A DNA stretch of 64,000 nt from Lepagella muris (GCF_004793975.1 NZ_SRYB01000002.1:124001-188000); one strand, 5' to 3'. Positions 10,501 to 17,572 are shown, numbered from the stretch's first letter. Program-made: numbers and translations. Notes: generated by a model from the sequence alone, not told the origin.

Positions 10501-10870
10501 TGCCGCCGGCCACGGAAATGCTGTCTGAATGTGCCGTGGTGAAATATTTACGGACGGATCCGTCGGCAGAGACCTTGTCCTCATTTGCATTGGTCTGTTC
10601 CGTTTTATTGCTGGGAACAGCTTCGGCAACAGTTCCTTTTGCCGTTGTATTGCCGGATGTAAACTCTTCCTTCTGTTGCGGAGAAGGATTGCCGCTTTCT
10701 GTGGCCGCCAATCCGGGTGATGCGTCGGTGGCGTCAGCCACTATGCTGGTGCCGATGTCTTCCTGCCGGGGCATGGCGTCTGCTGTTGAGCCGGGATACA
10801 TGAAAATCCCTGCCAAACCTGCCGCCGACAATATGACGGAAGCAACGGCTATGATATATGACCGTTTCAT
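1535..10870 (-). CDS. Giant SpvB/FG-GAP/Rhs polymorphic toxin (TcB-TcC-like)
   Basis: This 3111-aa protein opens with a signal peptide or membrane anchor (MKRSYIIAVASVILSAAG...) and a Ser/Thr-rich stretch. The SpvB domain follows at about residues 270-560. At least six FG-GAP/VCBS calcium-type repeats read D-x-N-G-D-G-x-x-D, near residues 660, 750, 1342, 1443, 1523 and 1613. A TcdB-middle-like region is followed by many YD (Rhs) repeats and the Rhs core end (RYYEPRLSLWMSTDP..., about 2850-2880). After the core comes a Gly/Ala/Val-rich hydrophobic linker and a variable tip of about 95 residues containing PGQIHFQDNKNNKY. In TcB/TcC and Rhs proteins the repeats form a hollow shell around a C-terminal toxin, so the tip is the likely effector. 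A nuclease is plausible but unproven. The gene is preceded by the T9SS-tailed 991-aa gene 34 bp upstream and followed by its immunity candidate. Confidence 0.92.
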   Translation of the reverse strand: MKRSYIIAVASVILSAAGLAGIFMYPGSTADAMPRQEDIGTSIVADATDASPGLAATESGNPSPQQKEEFTSGNTTAKGTVAEAVPSNKTEQTNANEDKVSADGSVRKYFTTAHSDSISVAGGTLAVAKGRLLRPVSLSICAVDSTALPELDFAMCNVTGESDGYRFLPHGTHFTEEGATVRLKYDRTRIPSGYTEDDIRTFYYDTKEGHWVALERVRVNKELAYVESKTTHFTDMINGVIQAPESPETDGFAPTMMNDIKAADPTAKLNIIAPPSANNRGSANLQYAFEMPPARNGMAPSLAISYNSDGGNGWLGQGWDLSVPSITLDTRWGVPRYDLADETETYSLSGSMLSTMDDNGAMSVAHRGDKIARKTDRQFYTRQGGDFSRIIRKGDSPANYYWEVTDKQGVVYTYGGEGAVIKGTITDIAGNTREVISEWKLKKVVETHGDWIEYEYTTANEPVRGGLVAKAIYLSKVSAGNVESSEPHTVVTLTGDKTKRQKANNARYGYLTSSNRLLEKVSINFMGEELRSYTFSYVDGAFHKDLLEGVRQFDDQGQEFAFQKFDYYDDVQSASGYVPFKSQSETWNTHNDGLDAGFINPLQGMDMFSDKPTALGGTTSSSVGGSFYAGVGIYDGSSSTSGTIGGSFNYSNDKSKGLSTFVDLNGDGLPDKVYRDGNSVYYRPQLRNSDTGEVSYGEPIRVNGISGFSSSSSNTYSGGADVKAGWGAAVATIGTDASKTTTKTTVYFSDINGDGLIDLVSNGKVYFNHIDFDAQGNAVPTFTLSSADTPSPIIYDPTKIDVSVGAVDPEEQAEALRISPMEDAVRVWVAPRAGVISISGSVSLVTPTGDYDTEAYEKADGVRVAIQKGGSELWSQSIAKGDVTSYQANASSISVNKGDRIYFRVQSGAEEMSNGAFDEVVWHPVITYAGTEETMPNGYSTTKYEPEEGALYFASTYLSIEKGNQTVGISGNFIKPATTDDVTLIIIGSTDKKDGNGNDNPSYVEKQVYTRTFPWNESYNDDVTISLQNTDGLTNFRFVVSSESNVRWNAVKWSPVVSYTDSTGTQQNRQVCPDYTLYSNHVVNAPSYLPTTADTVLYVKPVITFSNPSYNGSLTLTVKTTDRLLGKKSFAVTGGIVANDSISILKSDIGSDKVWFELFSDDCKIGDAITGVSVQIKSPSVLLPQTAEANLYAANDPAGFGNLYRGWGGFVYNASDNRYSRPIDESLLTLPQDENATVDPLTMAFTPLSTDLNKLDRWSGQREEIFITATNMGAARLTEQDVVLSNPFENIGNVSGLAGEHLQGTGAAAISQEMVSHNNVVQGGAIFTYNDANGDSKTKSMMIDLNGDGYPDIVAGGKIQYTNTLGGISGEVLEGMGTITSGSKAQGFALGSDPILSAVATIKQIANGKNTSANQESSNKAKGSISASLSIPPSNEDWNIENFVDVNGDGLADKIISGNKVRLNLGYSFTEPIDWDIDRIQGGKSQSYTANVGGGYNQGSGSFAGGYNIVTSANEEQYNLTDVNSDGLPDKVWKSGNGIMVALNTGIGFDTPFVWQGVEALSKSASTSEGGNVAFTVSIPIPLPIGPSLKISTNPGVTLSHSINRTNYSLQDVDGDGYLDIVTSNSESELTVTRSAIGRTNMLKTVTNSIGGRFELDYAHSTPTYGHPGGKWVMSALTVDDGIHDDGPLMKAAFEYADGFRDRHERDFLGFGKVITKSLDTEKGDGVYRQSVQEFAVDNYYTSGNLVASYVSDAAGNKFTETVNEYDAYSMTANADNYSFTKQDVIYSDRASAFVPLRYTANKQYEGTSQGMVISEAWNEYYLNGYHGELKSYRYSDKGSLGNSGTGSYDYATNIQYTSNADKHIFGLPTNVTVVGGDGSTYHNVSATYDTKYPNHLTQVTQQLGSGTAVTDYKYDRYGNITQKTLPANGTGQRMWYKYRYEPEMNMYVERIDDAWGYRSEAGNFDYRYGMALERRDLNNFYYETELDNIGRVTKVRGPNELATGVPYIIAFEYQQKAGFSESGITAPAYAVTKHYDIQHPNDDLETVTFVDGFGRPVQVKKDGVVTTAAKGSGASDQNVMIVSGRNVYDAFGRVAKAYYPTTESLGSKTSFSTTFDNVTPTVTVYDVLDRALSVTLPDESETKTEYTLDSGSNALVTTVTDALGNSQSTVTNGSGKTVKSIQHSGPDGDITTTFEYDGIQRLVKVSDVEGNVTTSVYDMGDRRTEVNHPASGITSFTYDPLGNVLTKQTANMAEEGKMITYTYDYHRLTGINYPDHPENNVKYYYGGRNASHNRIGRLMMREDGTGAIEYFYGKMGEVTKTRRTLIVPNQAIATYVTQWTYDSHNRLLEMIYPDEEKVTYSYNLGGLLEKVRGEKSYGYDYITKLGYDKFEQRSYLKYCNGAETFYTYDNRRRLSNLAVNSGNTTIMDNDYTFDAVSNVLSVANNASLPASGNAGDQMSHAYTYDGLYRLVSATGTYTGADNKSASYTLAMGYDNMHRIKSKSQHLTQDNVQFNGTLNVGYDLSYTYGTEAGKKFQLASVKDVNYRTEETPGDNNIENNHVYLYDKNGNLVYVNTGRMMNDGHNEVGTRERKLIWDEENRLLAVDDNGFVSNYWYDADGERTVKTSGESDQVYVNGVFSGGSTNTAKFSLYVSPYLVANQGGRYTKHIYAGSQRIVSKVGDFASYGSDPRRIEYAGANTDGLSVNYKAKYAAQQQVIKDNYKTFDVPYNGTDNDNYADGEGFCCNDGTQGALLEANKARSRTVVKSFKDPDNYENLQFYYHPDHLGSSSYITNLDGEVVQHIEYVPFGEVFIEERNNVWNTPYLFNAKEFDEENGMYYYGARYYEPRLSLWMSTDPMQEKYLDYSSYCYTGNNPIRFSDPNGQDWWDKVKGFGAALVDNATGGLTNIRTYAGRNVSDPKDFNAGLTAGDIASLTVGTIESGTGSAMVASGTSITTVGLVAEGPSLGTSTVVVVIVGADAAVGAGLTAHGAVMMATAGKNLSEKKGHLDTGNSTASNNRGTKVNSKTLWKDSKGNRIDVENPNPGQRPGQIHFQDNKNNKYLYNNKDGRFYSRDPKTNKWDVPAPNRVNEQLSNPNVQRAIQTGNKYLGNE

Positions 10871-10904
10871 AATGTTACAGTTGTATTTGATAATGTGGTT
10901 TGTA

Positions 10905-13880
10905 TTATTTGGCCAGAATCTTTCGGGTATGTTCGCCGTCGTCGGTGATAGCCTTTACAACATATACGCCTGACATAGGCACTCTGAAACGCGATGTCTT
11001 TATGACATCACCCTCCATCTGTCCCTCATAGACAAGTTTACCGGAAGTATCAAAGACCATAAGCGTTGCCGGTCCGTTCTTTCCTCGGTCGAGCACAGCA
11101 TCAAAGATGTGTGTGGTTCCGTCCTCGTTATATACTGAGAGCTGGCTGTTCCTCTCCGCCTGTCCGGAATCTTGAGTCCCATGATCCGCCTCTCCAATGA
11201 CTACATCTTGTTTCGGCTCGATGCCGTTGGGTGCTGACGGGTCACATTCGTTGCCGATGTGTACCGTGTAGGCTACTGTGCTGCTCTTCGGAGTCTCAAT
11301 CTGCACGTTTCCGTTTATCTCAAAGTCATCCACCGGCTGTCCGTTGATGGTAAGGTCGGTGATATGGGTCTCGCCACGGCCGTATTTGATGCAGACTCTC
11401 CACAAACGAAGTGTCCATGCGCTCTTCTTGAGGACTTCCACACCGTTGTGATACCAGCGTACATATATGCCGCTTATCTTCAGTCCGAGTGTGTCGCCCG
11501 GCTTGATGTTCACTCCTTGTGTCAGGCTCGTGTATCCGTCGATGATGAAATAAGCCTTGTCGCCGCGTACATCGTAGCCCCACTGCGTGATGTCCTCTGC
11601 CACTGACGGCTCCGCTCCGATGCGGTACCATGATCCGGTCTCGGTAACAGTCCATTCAATCTCTCCGCCTGTAAACCTGCGGTCGGTATGCGAATACGTG
11701 GAATACAGGAGATTTCCCTTTCCGTGGATGTCGTTGCCTCCGCCCTGTGTGATTGTCAGGGTGTATGTACCGGTTGCCAGGTTGTCAATCCGATGGGTGT
11801 CACCCATAAAACTGCCGCTGGCAACGATGTCGTCTTTCTTCATTCCCGCAACGGTATCTACCGTGAGCACATATTTATATATAGGTGTACCGATGTTTAT
11901 ACCGATGTCGAGATAGCCGTCTTTTTGCGGAACACCGTCAAGGCAGGTCGTGGGATGCGCCTCTACATCGGCGGATATGCCGTCGAAGTAGGCAAATGTG
12001 AACACATCCGAACCGTTGCCGTCAGCATCCCACAGGATGTTGTGGAACATCGTTTTGCCTCTACTGATGTCGGGACTGGAGCATTTCACCATTGTGGCGG
12101 TGCCTGTATCAAAGTGTCCTTCGCCCGACGGGTCGATGAGCATGACAGTACGCTGGCGGCTGTAATGGTAGAACTCCTTTTCGGGAGTTAGGTTGTGAGC
12201 CAGCTCTGCAAAATAGCCGGTCTCAGAAACACCGTTAGTACGGACGGAAGCCAGAACCAGCGGAGTACCGGACGATTCAGCCTTGATGATGCCGTGCAGT
12301 GCGGAAGACTTTACATTGTCGGGGAGCATGACGGAATATGCCGCATTACCCTCGCCGTCAATACGCAAATAGACCGCCCCGTCGGAAAGCATGACGGAAA
12401 TGTCGCTGCCGCTGGCATCTGTGCCCACGGAAGCTGCAGATATTTGTCCGTCGGTGATGGTCCAGACGCTGCCGTCACTAACGAAACGGAAACCGTATGA
12501 GCATCCGTCATTCCCTGCACCGCTGAAGCCGACATCGAAAGTCGGATGTGCATACGGACAGGAGAACTCTATGAACCCGTTGTTGTCAATCATGTTGGGC
12601 GTTACAGCTGTACCAGCCGTTCCCTCGTCCTGACTTATCATGTCGATGAACCCCTTGGAAGTGACCGTCATGCCATTACCCGTCCAGCGCACCGTGGCAC
12701 TGTCGCCCGTAACCGGCATATTGGTCTTCACGAGCCATGTACGGTTCATGATATGCCACAGCGTATCATTGGGAGAGGTGTATGTCTCCAAAGAACCGCC
12801 GTCATCACCCCAGAACAGGAAGCCTTTGTCCGGCATGATGTTCCCGTACTCGCGTCCCATTACCAGCAAATGCGATTCTGACGGAAGTCCGTATGCGTTT
12901 GACTTATGATAGCTGTCATTTTCCGGGAGGGATGCGTATAACGGTCCTTCTTCATAGGACGTCGCAGACATCGGTTGACTAAAATCCCATGTACTGTTTC
13001 GCGCCACGGAGGTCACCCTGTGGTGATAGACACCGGCTTCATCCCTGTCCCATGCAAGGTTTCCGTCTCCGTCAAGATAGGAGTCATTGAGCGTGATGCC
13101 GTACTTCATGGCGAGGTAGCTTTCCGCCCGGCGTCTTTCTCCGGGAGTTAGAAGGCGGTTATAGACAAGCAGCTCCGGTGTGTAGCCCTCGAACACATTG
13201 TTGCCAAAAGTGGACGTGTCGAAAGGCCCGTTGAAATGTTCGTTGGAGGTACTGTATGTTCCGCCAATAGTCAGTGTTCCGTTCGGGCCACCCCATACCG
13301 AGGTGTTGGGCGCAGCCGCACGGTAATAGGTCAGCACCTTGGTGGCATGTTCCTTGAAGATGTCCAGCGTCACGGAATCCTTGGCCGTATGCCGGAGATC
13401 CTCACCGTCTGTATCACCGTAATCGAGCGGTGCAACCGAGCCTGGCCGTACAATCTTGTCGTTGGTGACAAGACTGCCGCCACCGTCGCCGCTGGCGACA
13501 CTATAGATGACAGATTCATTTGTGAAGGAATAAGGTGCAAACACACCGATGATGGTGGCTTGCGTAAGGTTTGAGCGGAAAAGGTCGCTCCACTTCGGGG
13601 AGTCGCCTTTGGAGAAATCAATCGCTGGATTGAAGTTAAGGAACTTGAGCAGGCTCCTGTCCTGCGTGAAAACGTAATTCCCGGCGGTGCGGTTGTACGC
13701 ATAAAGCGACAATGAATCACCCGCAAAGTCGAACCAATGGTAGCGACCTTGCAAATTGCTACTGACCGGTGCGGTCCTGAACCAGACATCCACGCCATCG
13801 TCGAATCCACCAGGGGAACGAGCGGGAAGCATGAGTGCCGATAACCCGAACAGGCCAGAAAAGAGAAGAGTCCTTTTCAT
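10905..13880 (-). CDS. Large secreted surface protein with LamG/DUF8202-like domain and T9SS-like C-terminal tail
   Basis: This 991-aa exported protein begins with a signal peptide (MKRTLLFSGLFGLSALMLPARS). The N-terminal ~350 residues resemble the LamG-like/DUF8202 modules of Bacteroidetes adhesins, including the RLLTPGERRRAESYLAMKYG block followed by a YLDGDGNLAWDRD loop. Beta-rich modules fill the middle. The last ~75 residues look like a type IX secretion sorting tail: ATLMVFDTSGKLVYEGQ, then SGVYVVKAITDDGEHTRKILAK. It is the first gene of the operon and precedes the Rhs toxin by 34 bp, so it may be a surface partner or delivery factor. That role is inferred; the secreted, T9SS-like nature is what the sequence supports. 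Confidence 0.75.
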   Translation of the reverse strand: MKRTLLFSGLFGLSALMLPARSPGGFDDGVDVWFRTAPVSSNLQGRYHWFDFAGDSLSLYAYNRTAGNYVFTQDRSLLKFLNFNPAIDFSKGDSPKWSDLFRSNLTQATIIGVFAPYSFTNESVIYSVASGDGGGSLVTNDKIVRPGSVAPLDYGDTDGEDLRHTAKDSVTLDIFKEHATKVLTYYRAAAPNTSVWGGPNGTLTIGGTYSTSNEHFNGPFDTSTFGNNVFEGYTPELLVYNRLLTPGERRRAESYLAMKYGITLNDSYLDGDGNLAWDRDEAGVYHHRVTSVARNSTWDFSQPMSATSYEEGPLYASLPENDSYHKSNAYGLPSESHLLVMGREYGNIMPDKGFLFWGDDGGSLETYTSPNDTLWHIMNRTWLVKTNMPVTGDSATVRWTGNGMTVTSKGFIDMISQDEGTAGTAVTPNMIDNNGFIEFSCPYAHPTFDVGFSGAGNDGCSYGFRFVSDGSVWTITDGQISAASVGTDASGSDISVMLSDGAVYLRIDGEGNAAYSVMLPDNVKSSALHGIIKAESSGTPLVLASVRTNGVSETGYFAELAHNLTPEKEFYHYSRQRTVMLIDPSGEGHFDTGTATMVKCSSPDISRGKTMFHNILWDADGNGSDVFTFAYFDGISADVEAHPTTCLDGVPQKDGYLDIGINIGTPIYKYVLTVDTVAGMKKDDIVASGSFMGDTHRIDNLATGTYTLTITQGGGNDIHGKGNLLYSTYSHTDRRFTGGEIEWTVTETGSWYRIGAEPSVAEDITQWGYDVRGDKAYFIIDGYTSLTQGVNIKPGDTLGLKISGIYVRWYHNGVEVLKKSAWTLRLWRVCIKYGRGETHITDLTINGQPVDDFEINGNVQIETPKSSTVAYTVHIGNECDPSAPNGIEPKQDVVIGEADHGTQDSGQAERNSQLSVYNEDGTTHIFDAVLDRGKNGPATLMVFDTSGKLVYEGQMEGDVIKTSRFRVPMSGVYVVKAITDDGEHTRKILAK

Positions 13881-14030
13881 AAGCGCAATGTGTTAAATGG
13901 TTGTACATTATGTGATGTTTTTGTTGAATGTCGGTTATCAGCGTGAAGTCCGTTGGAGGTATGGCAGGACGTGGAGTCCTTTTGGGGAGTAGATGTCTCA
14001 TATTGACCCCTCCAAACTGTAACTTTACGG

Positions 14031-14038
14031 CAAAGGTA
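14031..14038 (-). promoter_or_regulatory. Bacteroidetes -7 box for the Rhs toxin operon
   Basis: CAAAGGTA here is TACCTTTG on the minus strand, a perfect TAnnTTTG element. No TTTG lies at the usual distance upstream, so the -33 half is weak. The leader would be about 145 nt. Confidence 0.5.
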
Positions 14039-14142
14039 TAAAATTTACACAACAATCGTTATCTAAATGGAAATTAATTCTTGAATTTAATATCAATTAA
14101 CATAAAATCCCTTGAATATGACCTGTATAGGTGACAATTATG

Positions 14143-14164
14143 ATGTTTTATGGATATAAAACAT
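14143..14164. promoter_or_regulatory. 22-bp palindrome, possible operator
   Basis: ATGTTTTAT and ATAAAACAT are perfect complements separated by GGAT. The palindrome lies between the two divergent promoters, so it could be a regulator site for either gene set. Confidence 0.45.
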
Positions 14165-14355
14165 ATCAAAATGTCGTTGAACTCAAAGCATTTGAGATAT
14201 AATGTCTGGTCTGTTGTGTTTAAGGCTTATGTAGTGCCAAAGCGACATTGCGAGTATTATACGATTCCAATGATGAATGAAACAACATTTATACATTTAT
14301 TATATAGCAAATTTGAATAAAATAGATAACGATTGTTATTTTAATGGGCTAAAAA

Positions 14356-14387
14356 TTTGTCGGGGTGAAGATTTTGCAGTACCTTTG
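14356..14387 (+). promoter_or_regulatory. Bacteroidetes promoter of the TPR regulator
   Basis: TTTG (14356-14359), a 20-nt spacer and TACCTTTG (14380-14387) match the Bacteroidetes consensus fully. Transcription would begin near 14394, so the ORF start at 14277 cannot be used. The first following ATG in frame is at 14442. Confidence 0.75.
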
Positions 14388-14441
14388 CACCTCAGTATCA
14401 CCGTCGTTGGTAATACAATTACAGAGAAGGTGAACACAGAA

Positions 14442-15632
14442 ATGTTAATTTTGATAATGACAATGATTACAAATAGAATACAACATATCAACTCTTTGCT
14501 GCCGTTGGAAGGTAAGTCTTCTGATATTGACAGCAAGATTCTTCCTTGTGCCCGTTTGCTTCATGCGAGGACTCTTGTTATTGTGCTGGTTTCTGCCATT
14601 ATGTTGACTGCCTGTGAAAGACACACTCCGGCATGGAAACAGATGGATATCGCAGAGAGTCTTATGAACATCAAGCCGGATTCAGCTCTCGCGGTATTAG
14701 ATGGCATCCCAGCCTCTGATGTCAAAGGAAAAGAAACATTGGCCAGGTATGCACTACTTAAATCTATGGCGTTGGACAAGAATTGTATTGATACCACAAC
14801 ATTTGATATCCTTCAACCTGCTATTGATTATTATATCGAGTATGGTTCTCCTGATGAGCAACTACGGACATATTATTATCAAGGGAGAGTTTATCAGAAT
14901 CAAGGCGATAATGACTTGGCTATGCAAAGTTTCATGCGAGGAAAAGAATTTTGCCAAGAAGCATCCGATACCTTGGCTATGGCAAACCTCATGGTCGCCC
15001 AGGCGACTATTCTGTATTCGACATATAAGATAGATGATTATATCAAGAACAATCTTGATGCGGCAAAATTATATAAAGCCATTAATCGTCCGGATTATGA
15101 AATATCTTGTCTTGCCAATATCTTGGACGGAAGTATTCTTAACAACGATAGAACTCTGGCGGACAGTATTATGTCAATCGCACAAGAACGAGTAAAGCAA
15201 AATTCAGAATTAGGCATGGTTATTGCCCCATACGCCCTTTCTTACGCTTTGAAATTTGGTAATAAGGAAGATATTGTAGATATTCTCCATTACTATGAAC
15301 ACATGCAGAATCTGAGTGACGAGACTAAATTAGATATTGTAGAGGCATATTGCAAAATAGGTGATTCTTCTAATGCCAACCGTTTTATGGATTCAATAGA
15401 CTCTACTTCAAAAGTGAGAACTTCTTTGAAATATCTAGCAATTCAATCTGACATTTTGGAATTACAAGGTGATATTGCTGGAGCATTAACGGCATATCGG
15501 CAGTTTTCGACCACCATTGACTCTATTCATATGAATATCTTTTCTCGTGATCTGCTGTTTGCCCAAGAACGCCATGAAATGGAGAAAGTTAATTTGATGG
15601 AAAACAAAGAGTTGATAAAATTATTTGGTTAA
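14442..15632 (+). CDS. TPR-type membrane regulator, N-terminal part (split by frameshift)
   Basis: This is the N-terminal part of a Bacteroidetes TPR regulator. It has a hydrophobic export segment ending in a lipobox-like LTAC, then TPR helices (for example YYYQGRVYQNQGDNDLAMQSFMRG). In intact members the TPR part is outside the inner membrane, followed by one transmembrane helix, a coiled coil and a cytosolic HTH. Here the frame stops at GGTTAA just before that helix. Adding one A to the AAAA run at 15617-15620 would restore ...LIKIIWLSLCIVFVLL and join it to the next feature. The start is uncertain: ATG 14442 follows the promoter, but the signal segment begins about 40 residues later. It probably controls the neighbouring toxin or peptide operon. 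Confidence 0.7.
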   Translation: MLILIMTMITNRIQHINSLLPLEGKSSDIDSKILPCARLLHARTLVIVLVSAIMLTACERHTPAWKQMDIAESLMNIKPDSALAVLDGIPASDVKGKETLARYALLKSMALDKNCIDTTTFDILQPAIDYYIEYGSPDEQLRTYYYQGRVYQNQGDNDLAMQSFMRGKEFCQEASDTLAMANLMVAQATILYSTYKIDDYIKNNLDAAKLYKAINRPDYEISCLANILDGSILNNDRTLADSIMSIAQERVKQNSELGMVIAPYALSYALKFGNKEDIVDILHYYEHMQNLSDETKLDIVEAYCKIGDSSNANRFMDSIDSTSKVRTSLKYLAIQSDILELQGDIAGALTAYRQFSTTIDSIHMNIFSRDLLFAQERHEMEKVNLMENKELIKLFG

Positions 15633-16396
15633 GTCTATGTATTGTTTTTGTATTGCTGATTATCATCGGATATGTTTACTATCGCTATAGGCTAGGAAAG
15701 GCTAAAAGCTTGTTAGACACCCAAGAAAAACAAAGATTACAACTGGAACAGGAGAATCTTAAAAGAGAAAATGAAAACCTTGAATTGAGAAGTCGTCAAG
15801 TTGAACTGGAAAGGCATAATCTTCAACAAGCAAATGAAAAGCTCGAATTGGAGAGGCATAATGCTGTTCTTGAGAAACAAGCTGCTCAATTAGAGTGTGA
15901 ACGTCAATCTTTGGCCGCAGAAAACCTTCGACTCAAAATTGTACAACTTGAGAATGAAAGTGAAAGTCTTAAAGAAGTATTGGAAAAACAAAAAGATTTA
16001 GCCAAACCTATTGAAGATGCTATCAAAATAAGGATAGAAATGTTGAATGGGTTATTGGCTTCACGTATCACAGATAATGACTCATACGCAGAACCGTATG
16101 GCACTTGGAAAGATCAAATTATTCAAGATAAGGACGAGTTCATGAATACCACTCGTCTTGCTTTTAAAGCTTCCCATCCTAAATTTATTGAATACCTTGA
16201 ACAACATGGTCTTAGTGAATCAGAGATAAATTATGTATGTCTTTATGCGATTGGACTCCGTGGAAAGGAAGTTGGTGAATATATGCAGCTAAAAAGGCAT
16301 TACCATATTAGCAGTGATGTACGTAAGAAACTTGATATTGATGAACATCAGACCAACATTGGTATTTACATTAGAAAACTTATGAAACAACTGTAG
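15620..16396 (+). pseudogene. TPR-type membrane regulator, C-terminal part (TM, coiled coil, HTH)
   Basis: This is the continuation of the TPR regulator in the -1 frame. It begins with IIWLSLCIVFVLLIIIGYVYYRYRL, a transmembrane helix (quoted only in part here as IIWLSLCIVFVLLIIIGYVY). Next is a long Gln/Glu/Leu-rich coiled coil with repeated LERHN units. The C-terminal ~60 residues are LuxR-like (LSESEINYVCLYAIGLRGKE, then RHYHISSDVRKKL), the usual DNA-binding end of these proteins. It has no good start codon of its own after the stop, so it is expressed only if the shift is a sequencing error, a slipping A-run or a reinitiation event. A terminator follows it. Confidence 0.7.
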
Positions 16397-16427
16397 TTCT
16401 ATCAGATAATCACTTCACATATTCCGA

Positions 16428-16466
16428 ACAGTCTATCTACCCAATCTGGTAAATGGACTGTTTTTG
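16428..16466 (+). terminator. Intrinsic terminator after the TPR regulator
   Basis: ACAGTC (16428-16433) pairs with GACTGT (16456-16461), with an inner TACC/GGTA pairing. The stem runs directly into TTTTTG. It lies 32 bp after the regulator's stop codon. Confidence 0.65.
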
Positions 16467-16575
16467 TAGTTTGTCCCTATATATAATTCAAAGTGTCAAA
16501 CTGGCAAGTGTGTAGAAAGTGGTCTATTTGTTATTGGTAATATACTATCATTCAGTATAATATAAAATTGCTGCG

Positions 16576-16620
16576 TCAAACTTTTATTATTGCTTGAAAA
16601 TAAAGATTATAGTATCTTTA
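16576..16620 (+). promoter_or_regulatory. Upstream copy of the TCAAACTTTT-box promoter
   Basis: TCAAACTTTT (16576-16585), four bases, TTG (16590-16592), a 20-nt spacer and TATCTTTA (16613-16620). The box, the spacings and the TTGnTTGAAAA stretch repeat those of the promoter before the DUF3244 gene. Its -7 box has one mismatch to TAnnTTTG. Confidence 0.5.
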
Positions 16621-17037
16621 CGCCATTATATAGTTGAAACCATCAATAAAGGACTAAGGAGCATAAGTTCTCGAACCTCATAATTAAACCCAAATAAATG
16701 ATACGATATTGTTTTGTATGTTGCATACTATTGTCTTTTCTATGACGAGCATCCTGACCCTTTATCCGCTTGAACGGAATCTGAAAATCATGAGCTTTTT
16801 CGCTGTTCATACTATTTTCGTTTAACGATAGAGTAAGTCCGGTATTTTGTTCTCATGAGAAAAGTATAGTTCGTAATTTATTCTTTTGGAGGATTTGAGA
16901 ACAATAAGATATAATTCTTGGGTACTGTAATTAATTAGCGTTTATAGACCGATTGTCTCCAACCGTCAAACTTTTGACACTCCTGTGCAGAAATCAATCG
17001 CCCCCCGTTTATAATATATTGATTATCAGCATAATAA

Positions 17038-17060
17038 AAAAGTTTGACTATCAAACTTTT
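17038..17060. promoter_or_regulatory. Perfect 10-bp inverted repeat, probable operator
   Basis: AAAAGTTTGA (17038-17047) and TCAAACTTTT (17051-17060) are perfect complements around CTA. The right arm is the same box found at 16576 and 16966. It lies just upstream of the -33 element of the operon promoter, a position that suits an activator. Confidence 0.55.
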
Positions 17061-17064
17061 ACCC

Positions 17065-17095
17065 TTGGTTGAAAACTTTTTCTACAGTAATTTTG
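17065..17095 (+). promoter_or_regulatory. Main promoter of the DUF3244/aerolysin/RiPP operon
   Basis: TTG (17065-17067), a 20-nt spacer and TAATTTTG (17088-17095), a perfect TAnnTTTG box. The predicted start of transcription near 17102 gives a leader of about 23 nt before the ATG at 17125. Confidence 0.7.
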
Positions 17096-17124
17096 CATCA
17101 GTTTAATCAATTAAAGCAATAACA

Positions 17125-17490
17125 ATGAAAAAGTTACTCTCACTCCTCGGAGTTTTAATTATTATTGGATGTCTTCAAGCCAATGCCGAAAAATCTGGAG
17201 TCTATATGGACTTTTACAAGTATGGTCACGAAGGCAAAAACACAACAGTTCATCGTTCTCCTATGAGAATCCCTATTGATGTATATTATGACGACGAATT
17301 ACGTCAAATAGAGATTTCCGGTTCAACGGATATTGATGTACAAATATACCTATGTGATGAGAATGGAAATATTATTGCCTATTCTTCAATTACTAATACC
17401 ACATTGGATATTCCGGAAGGTTATAATGGACGACTTTCCATCAGTATAGAATGTGATAATTGGGTTGCTATTGGTTGCATAACAATATAG
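17125..17490 (+). CDS. Secreted DUF3244 family protein
   Basis: This 121-aa exported protein has a signal peptide (MKKLLSLLGVLIIIGCLQANA) followed by a small all-beta domain of the DUF3244 type: PIDVYYDDELRQIEISG..., YLCDENGNIIAYSSI, then YNGRLSISIECDNWVAIG. These proteins are periplasmic or secreted beta-sandwich proteins of unknown function, common in Bacteroidales. It is the first gene after the TCAAACTTTT-box promoter and is followed 82 bp later by the aerolysin-like lipoprotein. The first bases of the two genes are alike, so their signal sequences may share an origin. The Cys in the signal is not followed by a convincing lipobox context. Confidence 0.75.
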   Translation: MKKLLSLLGVLIIIGCLQANAEKSGVYMDFYKYGHEGKNTTVHRSPMRIPIDVYYDDELRQIEISGSTDIDVQIYLCDENGNIIAYSSITNTTLDIPEGYNGRLSISIECDNWVAIGCITI

Positions 17491-17572
17491 AGCAAGTCAT
17501 CATAAGACTTTACATAAACAAATCTATCGGTTTAATAAACTGGCGTTCAAATAACATTAAAATTATATGTAT

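Larger units (their letters stand above)
13881..14441. other. Divergent regulatory region between the Rhs operon and the TPR regulator
   Basis: No gene is seen. The region holds a minus-strand -7 box for the Rhs operon (14031-14038), a 22-bp palindrome (14143-14164) and a plus-strand promoter for the TPR regulator (14356-14387). An open frame running back to 14277 crosses that promoter and is not taken as coding. Confidence 0.65.
16397..17124. other. Long regulatory region upstream of the peptide/pore-former operon
   Basis: No supported gene is seen. After the terminator the region holds two promoters of the same design (16576-16620 and 17051-17095) and further copies of the box TCAAACTTTT (16966-16975, and inverted at 17038-17047). 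A 15-codon ORF (16698-16745) encodes a hydrophobic peptide starting MIRYCFVCCILLSFL and overlaps a second ATG as ATGA. It could be a leader peptide or the start of a decayed lipoprotein gene, but the evidence is slight. Confidence 0.6.

Noticed and set aside
15600..15640. Programmed -1 ribosomal frameshift joining the two halves of the TPR regulator
   Set aside because: The bases around AAAATTATTT do not form a proper X-XXY-YYZ slippery site in the right frame, and no clear pseudoknot follows.
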